Positions 7,835-14,767 of a DNA stretch of 34,987 nt are shown here, in pieces (within the stretch, counting starts at the first letter, position 1; the number at the start of each line of letters is the position of its first letter). The stretch comes from an uncultured Microcaldota archaeon. GTDB taxonomy: Archaea > Micrarchaeota > Micrarchaeia > Anstonellales > J096. Position numbers and translations under genes: made by a program. Under the pieces are notes generated by a model. It was given only the letters and a program-made list of their open reading frames with translations. It was not told where the DNA came from and made no database searches. Location of the stretch: assembly GCA_938083015.1 (NCBI GenBank), contig CALKCX010000001.1:1-34987 (forward strand). Reading direction: 5' to 3'.

Positions 7835-8992
7835 ATGGAAATAACAATTGATATTCATTTACATGGTAAGTACTCTAGAGCGACTTCTCCATATCTTAAT
7901 CCAGAAACTATAGCACAGGCAGCTAAGATTAAGGGAATTGATGTTATTGGCACAGGAGATTTTACTCATCCTCTATGGATAGATTTGTTTAAAAATCTTG
8001 AAGAAAGAGATGGATTATTATATGGTTATGGTAGTAGATTTATGCTTAGTGTAGAGGTAAACAATGTTTTTGAATACATGGGCAGACAACTTAATATACA
8101 TAATGTAATATTAACGAATTCTCTAGAATCAGCTTATCAAATATTAGATGTGTTGAAAAAATACGGTGATCTATCAAAAGATGGTAGACCTAATCTTAAA
8201 ATATCTATGATGGAAATGATGGATATACTTAAAGGTTTAAATAGAAAGACAGAAGTATTCGCTGCCCATATATGGACACCGTGGTTTTCAATACTTGGTG
8301 CAAGAAATGGGTTAAGAGAAATAAAAGAAGTTATCGATGATAGATTATTGGCCGTTGAAACTGGTTTAAGTGCAGATCCTAATATGACAGCTATGACATC
8401 TGCAGGTGATTTTCCAATAATATCTAATTCTGATGCCCATAGCTTAGATAATATAGGTCGAGAAGCTACTAGACTTGATGTTGACGATATTAGTTATGAT
8501 TCTATAATAAATGCAATTAGATCAAAAAGAATAGTTAAAACTTATGAATTCTATCCACAAGAAGGAAAATATTATTATGATGGACATAGATCATGTAATA
8601 TTCGTGTTCATCCTAATCAAAACAATATATGTAAAGTCTGTGGAAAGAAGTTAACAATAGGTGTATTGCATAGAGTAATCGATTTAAAAGACGGAAAAAC
8701 TAGACCTGTGCATAAATTTCAATATATAATTCCTATAAAGCAGATACTTAATTACGTTATGAATTCTAATAAAATTGAAACGTATTACAAAGCTTTAATA
8801 GATCGGTATGGAAATGAATTAAGCATATATGATAATTTTACTAAAGAAGATCTTTACAATATACTTGGAAAATATGGAGAGGATGTGTATAGAATATTAA
8901 AAGGAGACATAATATGGGAACCTGGATACGATGGGGTATACGGTGTATTTAGATTAAAAAATGATAAAATAATAGAACAATTGAAGAGCTAA
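7835..8992 (+). CDS. Endonuclease Q (PHP-family deaminated-base endonuclease)
   Basis: A 385-residue PHP-family protein matching archaeal EndoQ, which nicks DNA 5' to uracil, hypoxanthine, xanthine and abasic sites. The N-terminal DIHLHGKYSRATS is PHP motif I (H8 and H10), followed by GIDVIGTGDFTHPLW, VFAAHIWTPWFS and ISNSDAHSLDNIGREATRL, all metal-site segments. A zinc-finger-like RSCNIRVHP...ICKVCGKKLTIGVLHRV lies near residues 250-280. The family is about 400 residues, so this is full length. Its 3' end overlaps the convergent membrane gene by 44 nt, and a dUTPase lies just beyond. Confidence 0.88.
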   Translation: MEITIDIHLHGKYSRATSPYLNPETIAQAAKIKGIDVIGTGDFTHPLWIDLFKNLEERDGLLYGYGSRFMLSVEVNNVFEYMGRQLNIHNVILTNSLESAYQILDVLKKYGDLSKDGRPNLKISMMEMMDILKGLNRKTEVFAAHIWTPWFSILGARNGLREIKEVIDDRLLAVETGLSADPNMTAMTSAGDFPIISNSDAHSLDNIGREATRLDVDDISYDSIINAIRSKRIVKTYEFYPQEGKYYYDGHRSCNIRVHPNQNNICKVCGKKLTIGVLHRVIDLKDGKTRPVHKFQYIIPIKQILNYVMNSNKIETYYKALIDRYGNELSIYDNFTKEDLYNILGKYGEDVYRILKGDIIWEPGYDGVYGVFRLKNDKIIEQLKS

Positions 8993-9347
8993 TATACGTT
9001 TGGGCAGCTGTAGGAATGATATTTTTATAAAACATAGTCGTAATAACTATCAATACTATATAAGATATAAGATATATTGTAAGAGATAATAATGAATGCT
9101 CTGGTAATAATGTTATTGAATTGGCCAGATGTATATAATCATCATATTCCAATATTTTAGATCTAAATAATGAGAATAATTCGTATACTAAGGCGACGGT
9201 AAAAAACGTTATCAACCATACTATATGGTTTCCTAACATCAATGTTTGAATTGCAATTATTAATGCAATTAATGGAAAAGATTTAACATAACGTAAATCG
9301 TAATAGATAAAAAGCAATATTGAAATGAATAAAATATATTCGATCAT
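8949..9347 (-). CDS. Small polytopic membrane protein, possibly a divergent A24 prepilin peptidase
   Basis: A 132-residue protein with four or five hydrophobic segments. YYDLRYVKSFPL after the first segment resembles the first catalytic motif of type IV prepilin/archaellin peptidases (D-[LIV]-[KR]-x-R-x-V-P). EYDDYIHLANSITLLPEH further on could stand in for the GxGD motif region. Known family members are clearly longer and keep GxGD, so the likeness may be chance. It overlaps the dUTPase stop by 4 nt on the same strand, and its own 3' end runs 44 nt into EndoQ. Function unresolved. Confidence 0.45.
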   Translation of the reverse strand: MIEYILFISILLFIYYDLRYVKSFPLIALIIAIQTLMLGNHIVWLITFFTVALVYELFSLFRSKILEYDDYIHLANSITLLPEHSLLSLTIYLISYIVLIVITTMFYKNIIPTAAQTYISSSIVLLFYHFLI

Positions 9348-9820
9348 TCTTTATATATACCTTTGTATTCACCTAACTTAGTTCTATTTCTAAACAATAC
9401 AATTTGTCCTACTTTAGCATTCCTATAAATCTCTAAACCACTAGGGTTGATAACATGTAATAATAATTCAGGATGTCCTCTATAACCTGGATCAAATAAA
9501 CCAGAATATATTGTGGCCCCATTTCTAATTAAACTACTTCTAGGAAAAAATATACCTATAGTTCGATTATCCAAATTTATAAGTTCATTTATTTTTATCT
9601 TATAACAACCAGGGGCCAAGTGTAAATAATCGTCTTCCCATTTTAATTCTATATTTTCAGCTAGTTTTCTATTAGTATTATCAAAATCTAAGGCCCCGTA
9701 TGATATGAAAGTATATATTTGTTTTAAAGTTAAATCTATACCAGCTTGTTGAATTTGCTTATTAGCATCGATATACTTAGATATTATCTTGTCTATAGCA
9801 TGTTGCGGTGGGATTATCAT
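9344..9820 (-). CDS. dut: dUTPase / dCTP deaminase family protein, probably dUTPase
   Basis: A 158-residue trimeric dUTPase-fold protein that would hydrolyse dUTP to dUMP and keep uracil out of DNA. IGIFFPRSSLIRNGATIYSG carries the PRSS phosphate-binding motif, GLFDPGYRGHPELLLHV is the next conserved stretch, and AKVGQIVLFRN is the C-terminal one. Archaeal dUTPase and dCTP deaminase are homologous. The length is at the short end, and I favour dUTPase but cannot exclude a bifunctional enzyme. It is the first gene of a two-gene reverse unit, and its TTTAAA promoter element is shared with the divergent acidic-protein gene. Confidence 0.8.
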   Translation of the reverse strand: MIIPPQHAIDKIISKYIDANKQIQQAGIDLTLKQIYTFISYGALDFDNTNRKLAENIELKWEDDYLHLAPGCYKIKINELINLDNRTIGIFFPRSSLIRNGATIYSGLFDPGYRGHPELLLHVINPSGLEIYRNAKVGQIVLFRNRTKLGEYKGIYKE

Positions 9821-9839
9821 AATTTTAAGTTTAGAATAA

Positions 9840-9850
9840 AGTTTAAAAAG
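9840..9850. promoter_or_regulatory. Palindromic TTTAAA promoter element between dut and the acidic gene
   Basis: agtttaaaaag contains the self-complementary TTTAAA. It lies about 25 nt before the dut ATG on the reverse strand. On the forward strand it lies about 35 nt before ATG 9882, which also has an aggtggg Shine-Dalgarno sequence. One element could serve both directions. Confidence 0.4.
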
Positions 9851-9881
9851 ATAATAGTATATGAATAATTAGGTGGGCGTA

Positions 9882-10058
9882 ATGAACCTATTGCCTAATA
9901 AAAAACCTGACGATAAAAACAAACCAGAAGACGAGAAAAAAAGAAGACCAGAAGAAGACGAAGAAGAAGAGTGGGATGAGGAAGAAGAAGAGTGGGATGA
10001 AGATTGGGACGAGGAATGGGATGAGGAAGAAGATTGGGAAGAAGAGGAAGAGGAATAA
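9882..10058 (+). CDS. 58-residue highly acidic Trp/Asp/Glu-repeat protein
   Basis: A short lysine/proline-rich N-terminus (NLLPNKKPDDKNKPEDEKKR) is followed by about 35 residues made almost only of D, E and W, as in EEWDEDWDEEWDEEEDWEE. The track starts at GTG 9873, but that lies inside the aggtggg Shine-Dalgarno, so ATG 9882 is preferred. I think it is a real gene because it has a promoter-like element and a Shine-Dalgarno sequence, and its stop abuts the next ATG with no gap. No family recognised. The polyanionic Trp tail could bind a basic partner such as a nucleic-acid-binding protein, but this is speculation. Confidence 0.6.
   Translation: MNLLPNKKPDDKNKPEDEKKRRPEEDEEEEWDEEEEEWDEDWDEEWDEEEDWEEEEEE
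9960..10055 (+). repeat. Low-complexity purine repeat encoding W-[DE]n units
   Basis: The stretch is nearly all G and A with regularly spaced tgg, as in gaagagtgggatgaggaag repeated with variation. It encodes five Trp residues separated by runs of acidic residues. Confidence 0.7.
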
Positions 10059-10556
10059 ATGAGGTTCTACTTTTCATATTTTTACGAATTTCTCACAAAC
10101 GGTTTAATCCCATCTATATTTGGATTGATAATATTCTTTTTACCTGATATTGCATATTTATTTGTTGATTCGTTGAAAAACATATCTCTTCTTGAACCTA
10201 TATATATGGGCGATGGAAATCTAGTGTTTAGAATTATAGGAATTATAATAATATTGCTAGCTATTATATATAGCTATCTTAAATTCAAATTTAGTTTTCT
10301 CGATCTAGCAGATGATTATCTTTATTATGAAGAAGGAGTAATTGCAAAAGTTAGAAAAAAGATACCTTATAAGAGTATTACAGATATACAATTAAAAAGA
10401 GGTATTTTTGAAACTTTACTTGGTATGGATGCAATATACATAAACACGGCCGGTAAAGCAGATTACGAGTTAATAATAAAAGGTGTAAGTATAGAACACG
10501 GCGATATTATATTTCAGAAACTTAAAAATAAGCTTTTCAATAAGGATAAGTCATGA
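10059..10556 (+). CDS. Membrane protein with bacterial PH-like domain (bPH2/DUF304, YdbS-like)
   Basis: 165 residues. Two long hydrophobic segments (about 12-35 and 55-80) precede a cytoplasmic PH-like domain with the usual bPH2 pattern: DYLYYEEGVIAKVRKKIPY, then SITDIQLKRGIFETLLGMDA, then IYINTAGKADYELIIKGVS. Such proteins are widespread and of uncertain function, often membrane stress or lipid related. The ATG follows the stop of the acidic gene with no gap, and the end overlaps the AK6 start by 4 nt, so the three are probably co-transcribed. Confidence 0.75.
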   Translation: MRFYFSYFYEFLTNGLIPSIFGLIIFFLPDIAYLFVDSLKNISLLEPIYMGDGNLVFRIIGIIIILLAIIYSYLKFKFSFLDLADDYLYYEEGVIAKVRKKIPYKSITDIQLKRGIFETLLGMDAIYINTAGKADYELIIKGVSIEHGDIIFQKLKNKLFNKDKS

Positions 10557-11062
10557 GAATAGGTATAACAGGTGTGCCTGGTAGTGGTAAGACTACATTG
10601 GCCAAAGATTTAGCTAAACTATACCATTTGCCTTATATATCTATAAATGATGTTGTAAAGAAACATAATCTTGGAGAAGAAGTAGATATAAATAAATTAG
10701 ATAAGATAATTCGAAGAATTGTAAAAGATATGAATGGATTTGTAATAGAAGGACATTTATTAGTAGAAATTGATATAAATTTAGATATTTTAATATTATT
10801 AAGAGCGTCTTATAGAGCTTTATTGAGAAGATATAGAAAAAGGAAATATCCAGATTGGAAGATATGGGAAAACATTGCAGCAGAGATATTGGATTATTTT
10901 CCAATTAATCTAAAAAATAAGAATTACATAGAGATAAATACAACTGGGTTAAATAGAAGACAATTGTTAAAGAAAGTTTTAAAATCCATAGAAGAGAAAC
11001 AAGGTGATGTTGTAAATTGGAAAGACGATATGATAAGTTTAATAAATAGGGGAAAGATATAA
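10553..11062 (+). CDS. AK6/Fap7-type adenylate kinase
   Basis: A 169-residue P-loop NMP kinase of the AK6/Fap7 family. In this family ATPase/adenylate kinase activity is coupled to small-subunit assembly through uS11. MRIGITGVPGSGKTTLAKDL carries the Walker A motif, GFVIEGHLL is the family substrate region, LDILILLRASYRALLRRYRKRKYPDWKIWENIAAEI matches the lid region, and the length is typical. It is translationally coupled (ATGA overlap) to the PH-domain gene. A reduced genome may rely on it for both nucleotide balance and ribosome maturation, which is inference. Confidence 0.82.
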   Translation: MRIGITGVPGSGKTTLAKDLAKLYHLPYISINDVVKKHNLGEEVDINKLDKIIRRIVKDMNGFVIEGHLLVEIDINLDILILLRASYRALLRRYRKRKYPDWKIWENIAAEILDYFPINLKNKNYIEINTTGLNRRQLLKKVLKSIEEKQGDVVNWKDDMISLINRGKI

Positions 11063-11072
11063 GTTTTAAAAA
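11063..11072 (+). promoter_or_regulatory. TATA-like box for the coiled-coil gene
   Basis: gttttaaaaa directly follows the AK6 stop, 31-40 nt before ATG 11103, with a weak gtgat Shine-Dalgarno in between. Confidence 0.35.
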
Positions 11073-11102
11073 TTATTCTTATCTATATAATTGTGATTTG
11101 TA

Positions 11103-11609
11103 ATGGATAGCAGAGAGGAGCTTGAGAAGATCATCAAAGAGAAAAACGAATTAAGAAGTTATTTAAAACAGATCGAAGAAAACTTGACTTATCTTACTAA
11201 AGAAAGAGAATATCTAGAACCTAATGTACAGAAATATAAAGAGCTTAGATTAGGGGAATTGATGAATAGAAGAAAAAAGATAGAGTATTTGATGATTACA
11301 CAGGCCAAAAGTGCTAAAGCTGAAAAGAAGTATCTTGAAAAACTAGTTAGTATTGAGAGAAAGATCAAAGAGAATGCCCCTCTGTTAGAAGCTTATAGAA
11401 GATATAGCAATGTAATTAAGCAAATAGAGTTGTTAACTAAGCAAAAACAAGAGATGGAAACTAAGATAGAAGAGTTAGATAATAGAATAAACGAGATGAT
11501 TAAAAGTATGAAGACTAATAAAAGACCTAAACCTAAGAGTAAAGAAAAGCAAGAAGTCTCTGAACAGGCCCCTAAGAAAGACTATATATCTCTTGAAGAT
11601 CTACTTTAG
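11103..11609 (+). CDS. Soluble coiled-coil protein of unknown function
   Basis: A 168-residue protein that is almost entirely charged helix. Two coiled-coil stretches (about residues 1-60 and 75-135) are separated by a short break, followed by a flexible Lys/Pro linker and a C-terminal motif KKDYISLEDLL. It has no membrane segment and no signal peptide. The terminal YISLEDLL looks like a short peptide that could dock to another protein, but I recognise no family. It stands alone between AK6 and the RDD gene with its own promoter-like element. Confidence 0.65.
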   Translation: MDSREELEKIIKEKNELRSYLKQIEENLTYLTKEREYLEPNVQKYKELRLGELMNRRKKIEYLMITQAKSAKAEKKYLEKLVSIERKIKENAPLLEAYRRYSNVIKQIELLTKQKQEMETKIEELDNRINEMIKSMKTNKRPKPKSKEKQEVSEQAPKKDYISLEDLL

Positions 11610-11614
11610 CGAAA

Positions 11615-11626
11615 TGTTTAAAAATA
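11615..11626 (+). promoter_or_regulatory. TATA-like box for the RDD gene
   Basis: tgtttaaaaata lies about 35-40 nt before ATG 11659. The leader between them ends in the Shine-Dalgarno sequence gggggtg. Confidence 0.4.
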
Positions 11627-11658
11627 TAAATATAGATAGATAAAAGGGGGTGTCTTAC

Positions 11659-12060
11659 ATGGCGACTGATGTTGATACCAAAAGAATGTTAGCTTACATA
11701 ATAGATGTCTTAATATTGATGACAATAACTACAGTAGTTTATGTATTCATGTTTGCAATAATAGGGGTCATTATAATGATAATACCTTTCTTGTCTCCTA
11801 TTTTTACACTTTTCTCATTTTTGATAGCATTAGCAATACCATTTCTCTATTTCTATCTACTCGATTCTAGAGGTGGCACATTAGGACATAGGATAATGAA
11901 GATTAGAAGTAACGCTAATACGGCCCCTAACTCTAAGAGAATAATAAGGAATATTCTAAAGTCATTCTTTGTAATTCCAATTATAATATTCATAGTCAAG
12001 ATAGTTTCTAATAGATGGATACACGATGAGTTCTCTGGTATAACAGTACAGGAAATTTAA
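11659..12060 (+). CDS. RDD-family membrane protein
   Basis: A 133-residue protein with the RDD layout. VDTKRMLAYIIDVLILM (conserved Arg and Asp of the first helix) is followed by two or three hydrophobic segments, then SRGGTLGHRIMKIR, a membrane segment, and RWIHDEFSGITVQ near the end. Members are small membrane proteins, some proposed to be transporters, and the role here is unknown. The track starts at GTG 11650, but this GTG is part of the gggggtg Shine-Dalgarno sequence, so ATG 11659 is preferred. Confidence 0.8.
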   Translation: MATDVDTKRMLAYIIDVLILMTITTVVYVFMFAIIGVIIMIIPFLSPIFTLFSFLIALAIPFLYFYLLDSRGGTLGHRIMKIRSNANTAPNSKRIIRNILKSFFVIPIIIFIVKIVSNRWIHDEFSGITVQEI

Positions 12061-12088
12061 TATAATTTATAAACTTCTTCTGTTGATT

Positions 12089-12099
12089 TTTTAAATATT
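12089..12099 (+). promoter_or_regulatory. TATA-like box of the thiolase gene
   Basis: ttttaaatatt is centred about 25 nt before ATG 12119 and there is no Shine-Dalgarno sequence, so the transcript is probably leaderless. Confidence 0.5.
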
Positions 12100-12118
12100 T
12101 CTTAATATTTGATCAAGT

Positions 12119-13282
12119 ATGAGAAGAGTTGCAATTATAGGTATAGGTATAACTAAGTTTGGAGAACATTGGGATAAGGGAATAAGAGAATTGGCATTAG
12201 AAGCAGGAATAAAAGCAATAGCTGATGCTGGATTAGAAGGAGAAAAGATAGATGCTGGGTATGTTGGTAACATGGCAGCAGGTAGTTTTGCTCTTCAAGA
12301 ACATCTTGGTGCAATGCTTGCAGATCATCTTGGTTTAAACCCTATTCCTGTTGTAAAGGTAGAAGCAGCATGTGCTTCAGGTGCAGTAGCATTTAGACAA
12401 GCTTATATGGCAGTAGCATCAGGTATACACGATATCGTAGTAGCTGGTGGTGTAGAGAAGATGACAGATCTAGATACAGAAACTGTGACCAAAATACTAA
12501 GTGCAGCAGGTGATCAAGAATGGGAAGCATTTCAAGGAGCTACTTTTCCTTCATTATACGCACTTATGATGAGATCTTATATGTTAAAATATGGGGCCAC
12601 TGAAGAGGATTTTGCATACGTAGCTGTTAAAAATCATAGACATGCTAAAAATGTAGAGTATGCACAATTTAGAAATGAAATTACTTTAGAACAAGTTATG
12701 GAATCGAAATATGTAGCAGAACCTATAAAAGTATTAGATTCTTCTCCTATATCAGATGGAGCGGCAGCAGTTATACTTACATCTTTAGATCAAGCTTATT
12801 CATATACATCAGAACCTATAGAGGTATTGGCCTCTAGTCAAGCAACAGATACAATAGCTTTACATGATAGAGAAGATTTAAGTTATGTCAAAGCTACAGA
12901 GATTGCAGCAACTAAAGCTTATAAACAGGCAAATATTACACCTACACATATAGATTTGGCAGAAGTACACGATGCTTTTACTATAGGTGAAGTTATGGCA
13001 ATAGAGGCCTTAGGATTCTTTGAAAGAGGAGAAGGGTATAAGGCCGCTAGAGAAGGATGGTCAACATATGGTGGTAAAATCGTGATAAACCCAAGTGGAG
13101 GACTAAAAGGAGCTGGTCATCCTGTCGGAGCTACAGGTATAAAACAAATATATGAAATAGTATTACAGCTTAGAGGTAAAGCAGGATCTAGACAGGTAAA
13201 GAATGCAACCTATGGGTTAGCTAACAATGTCGGGGGCAGTGGTGCAACATCCGTAGTTACTATATTGGGCAAAGTATATTAA
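12119..13282 (+). CDS. Archaeal SCP-x/acetoacetyl-CoA thiolase-type thiolase
   Basis: A 387-residue full-length thiolase. EAACASGAVAF gives the nucleophilic Cys (C85), EVHDAFTIGE the HDAF motif (H284) and GGLKGAGHPVGATGIKQIYE the GHP motif (H334); NNVGGSGATSVV lies near the end. This is the archaeal type that condenses acetyl-CoA to acetoacetyl-CoA, usually encoded with HMG-CoA synthase and a DUF35 protein as the entry to mevalonate. Neither partner is next to it here. Nanoarchaeum equitans, the best-known relative, lacks lipid synthesis, so the reason to keep this gene is unclear. Codon use looks like its neighbours, so recent transfer is not evident. Confidence 0.88.
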   Translation: MRRVAIIGIGITKFGEHWDKGIRELALEAGIKAIADAGLEGEKIDAGYVGNMAAGSFALQEHLGAMLADHLGLNPIPVVKVEAACASGAVAFRQAYMAVASGIHDIVVAGGVEKMTDLDTETVTKILSAAGDQEWEAFQGATFPSLYALMMRSYMLKYGATEEDFAYVAVKNHRHAKNVEYAQFRNEITLEQVMESKYVAEPIKVLDSSPISDGAAAVILTSLDQAYSYTSEPIEVLASSQATDTIALHDREDLSYVKATEIAATKAYKQANITPTHIDLAEVHDAFTIGEVMAIEALGFFERGEGYKAAREGWSTYGGKIVINPSGGLKGAGHPVGATGIKQIYEIVLQLRGKAGSRQVKNATYGLANNVGGSGATSVVTILGKVY

Positions 13283-13283
13283 T

Positions 13284-13293
13284 GTTTTTAAAC
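13284..13293 (+). promoter_or_regulatory. TATA-like box of rpoK
   Basis: gtttttaaac lies about 22-31 nt before ATG 13315 with no Shine-Dalgarno sequence, suggesting a leaderless rpoK transcript. The following run of seven Ts could also end the thiolase transcript. Confidence 0.45.
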
Positions 13294-13314
13294 TTTTTTT
13301 AATAATATAAAAGT

Positions 13315-13473
13315 ATGAATAAGTTTGTGAAAGCAAGAATAATAGGAGCGAGGGCATTGCAATTATCATGTGGTGCAGAACCTAATATAGATGCGAATGT
13401 AAAAGATACTATAGAATTAAGCTATATGGAATTTAAAAACGGAATTATCCCTATAGAGGTCAGAAAGAGATGA
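13315..13473 (+). CDS. rpoK: DNA-directed RNA polymerase subunit RpoK (Rpb6/omega homologue)
   Basis: A 52-residue protein, below the track cutoff. It reads MNKFVKARIIGARALQLSCG followed by AEPNIDANVKDTIELSYMEF and ends GIIPIEVRKR. The ARIIGARALQLS and IPIEVRR elements are the Rpb6/RpoK core, which clamps the largest RNA polymerase subunits together. It is about the shortest form of the subunit, with no N-terminal extension. Its stop overlaps the start of the Cys-rich lipoprotein gene (ATGA), so a housekeeping gene and a surface protein gene share a transcript. Confidence 0.93.
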   Translation: MNKFVKARIIGARALQLSCGAEPNIDANVKDTIELSYMEFKNGIIPIEVRKR

Positions 13474-14306
13474 GATGGATTCTAGGTCTTGTAGTATTGC
13501 TTATTTTATTTTCTGGATGTATAGATACTGGTCAATCGAAGGTTTGTAGTATAGATGCAGATTGTAAAACTTATCAGCAATGTGTAAACGGTACATGTAC
13601 TCTTAGGCCTGGATCATGTGAAGGTGATAAAGATTGTCAATTCTATGAACTATGTGATAGACGAGAGAATAGATGTGTTGTTAGAGAAGGATTTTGTGTA
13701 AATAACAATCAATGTAAGATTTACCAATTTTGTAATCTAACTACGAAAAGATGTCAATCTATTCCAGGATTCTGTGATAAAAATAATGACTGTGATAGTT
13801 GGCAACAATGTGATACTAAAATAAATAGATGTGTACCAAAACCTGGTTATTGTTTAGAAGATAAGAATTGTAGATCTTGGGAAAAATGTAATAATTTCAA
13901 TAGATGTGAACCATTACCTGGTAGATGTAATGTTGATCAAGATTGTAAAAGTTACGAATATTGTGATAAGAGAAATAATAAGTGTACTCCTAAACCTGGT
14001 TATTGTAATGTACACGGCGATTGTGATGAAAAATGGCAATACTGTGGAAATGATAATACATGTAAACCTTTATTTGGAAGATGCAATACTGATTCGGACT
14101 GTGCTGAATGGGAGATATGTAATAAATTTAAGAAAACATGTGAACTTGCACCAAATAGATGTTTAACTAATCAGCATTGTAAAGATTGGCAATACTGCGA
14201 TTCATTTAATGATAAGATGTGTAAACCTTTGCCTGGTAGATGTGACAGGCAAGAGGATTGCCCTAAAGGACAGATATGCGATACGACGACACACAGATGC
14301 AGGTAA
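13470..14306 (+). CDS. Secreted lipoprotein-like protein with ten four-cysteine repeats
   Basis: 278 residues. The N-terminus MRWILGLVVLLILFSGCIDT is a signal peptide with a lipobox-like FSGC, so the protein is probably lipid-anchored outside the cell. The rest is ten repeats of about 26 residues with the pattern C-x4/5-[DN]C-x3-[WY]-x2-C-[DN]-x5-C-x-P-x-PG, as in RCNVDQDCKSYEYC and NKCTPKPG. That is 40 cysteines, probably two disulfides per repeat. The layout recalls EGF- or Dickkopf-like small disulfide domains, but no family is recognised. A role as a rigid surface stalk or adhesin is inference. A protein disulfide oxidoreductase is encoded 6 kb away. Confidence 0.85.
   Translation: MRWILGLVVLLILFSGCIDTGQSKVCSIDADCKTYQQCVNGTCTLRPGSCEGDKDCQFYELCDRRENRCVVREGFCVNNNQCKIYQFCNLTTKRCQSIPGFCDKNNDCDSWQQCDTKINRCVPKPGYCLEDKNCRSWEKCNNFNRCEPLPGRCNVDQDCKSYEYCDKRNNKCTPKPGYCNVHGDCDEKWQYCGNDNTCKPLFGRCNTDSDCAEWEICNKFKKTCELAPNRCLTNQHCKDWQYCDSFNDKMCKPLPGRCDRQEDCPKGQICDTTTHRCR
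13543..14306 (+). repeat. Ten tandem ~78-nt coding repeats (Cys4 units)
   Basis: Each unit encodes about 26 residues with four cysteines and an ending like PLPG or PKPG. The DNA copies share tgt spacing and phrases such as cctggtagatgtaa but have diverged at many positions, so the duplications are old enough to have been selected for protein pattern more than for DNA identity. Confidence 0.85.
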
Positions 14307-14767
14307 AGGTATTAAACAGAAAGCATATTGATGAAGTAGTTCAGTTTTTAGAAGAAGTCAAAGATCTAGAATTAGGAGACGATGAAGTATCAGAGATAAA
14401 AGATATATTAATAGAAGGGTATAGTTTTGGAGTATATTCAGAAAGAGATTTACACGGAATATGTCTAATGTACGAAGTAAGTTTTGATGGAATACAGATA
14501 TTGTTTGATGAAGAACCAAATGCATTATCCGCAGAACCTCATATTGATTATAAATACGAATACTTAGAAAACTTAGAGAATACGATGTTTAAAGCTATAG
14601 ATAGGATTGTTACTGAAAATGAATTTAACTATGTTGTAATACAGATGTCTAAAACAATAAGAGAAATAAGAGATAATCCGAGAGATTTAACTAAAGCTTT
14701 GATTAAAGCAGGTTATAGATTTATCGAATCACCTGATGATGTAACAATAGGTTTTAAAGAGTATTAA
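14297..14767 (+). CDS. Unknown small protein, possibly GNAT-like
   Basis: A 156-residue soluble protein. The track starts at ATG 14276, but ATG 14297 gives the neat start MQVKVLNRKHIDEVVQFLEE and reduces overlap with the Cys-rich gene to 10 nt. The opening followed by YSFGVYSERDLHGICLMYEV resembles the start of a GNAT fold, and the end, LIKAGYRFIESPDDVTIGFKEY, resembles the typical terminal strand (LY.K.GF). The usual acetyl-CoA loop (Q/RxxGxG/A) is not visible, so it may be an inactive or very divergent member. It is translationally linked to the lipoprotein gene. Confidence 0.5.
   Translation: MQVKVLNRKHIDEVVQFLEEVKDLELGDDEVSEIKDILIEGYSFGVYSERDLHGICLMYEVSFDGIQILFDEEPNALSAEPHIDYKYEYLENLENTMFKAIDRIVTENEFNYVVIQMSKTIREIRDNPRDLTKALIKAGYRFIESPDDVTIGFKEY

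Noticed and set aside
9895-10077. 60-residue reverse ORF opposite the acidic protein
   Set aside because: It is the antisense image of the GA-rich repeat, giving a leucine/proline-rich product without a promoter or Shine-Dalgarno; the forward acidic ORF has both and abuts the next gene.
13906-14166. 86-residue forward ORF inside the Cys-rich gene in another frame
   Set aside because: It is a shadow of the repeat-rich reading frame; the true frame has a signal peptide, a regular cysteine pattern and translational coupling to rpoK.
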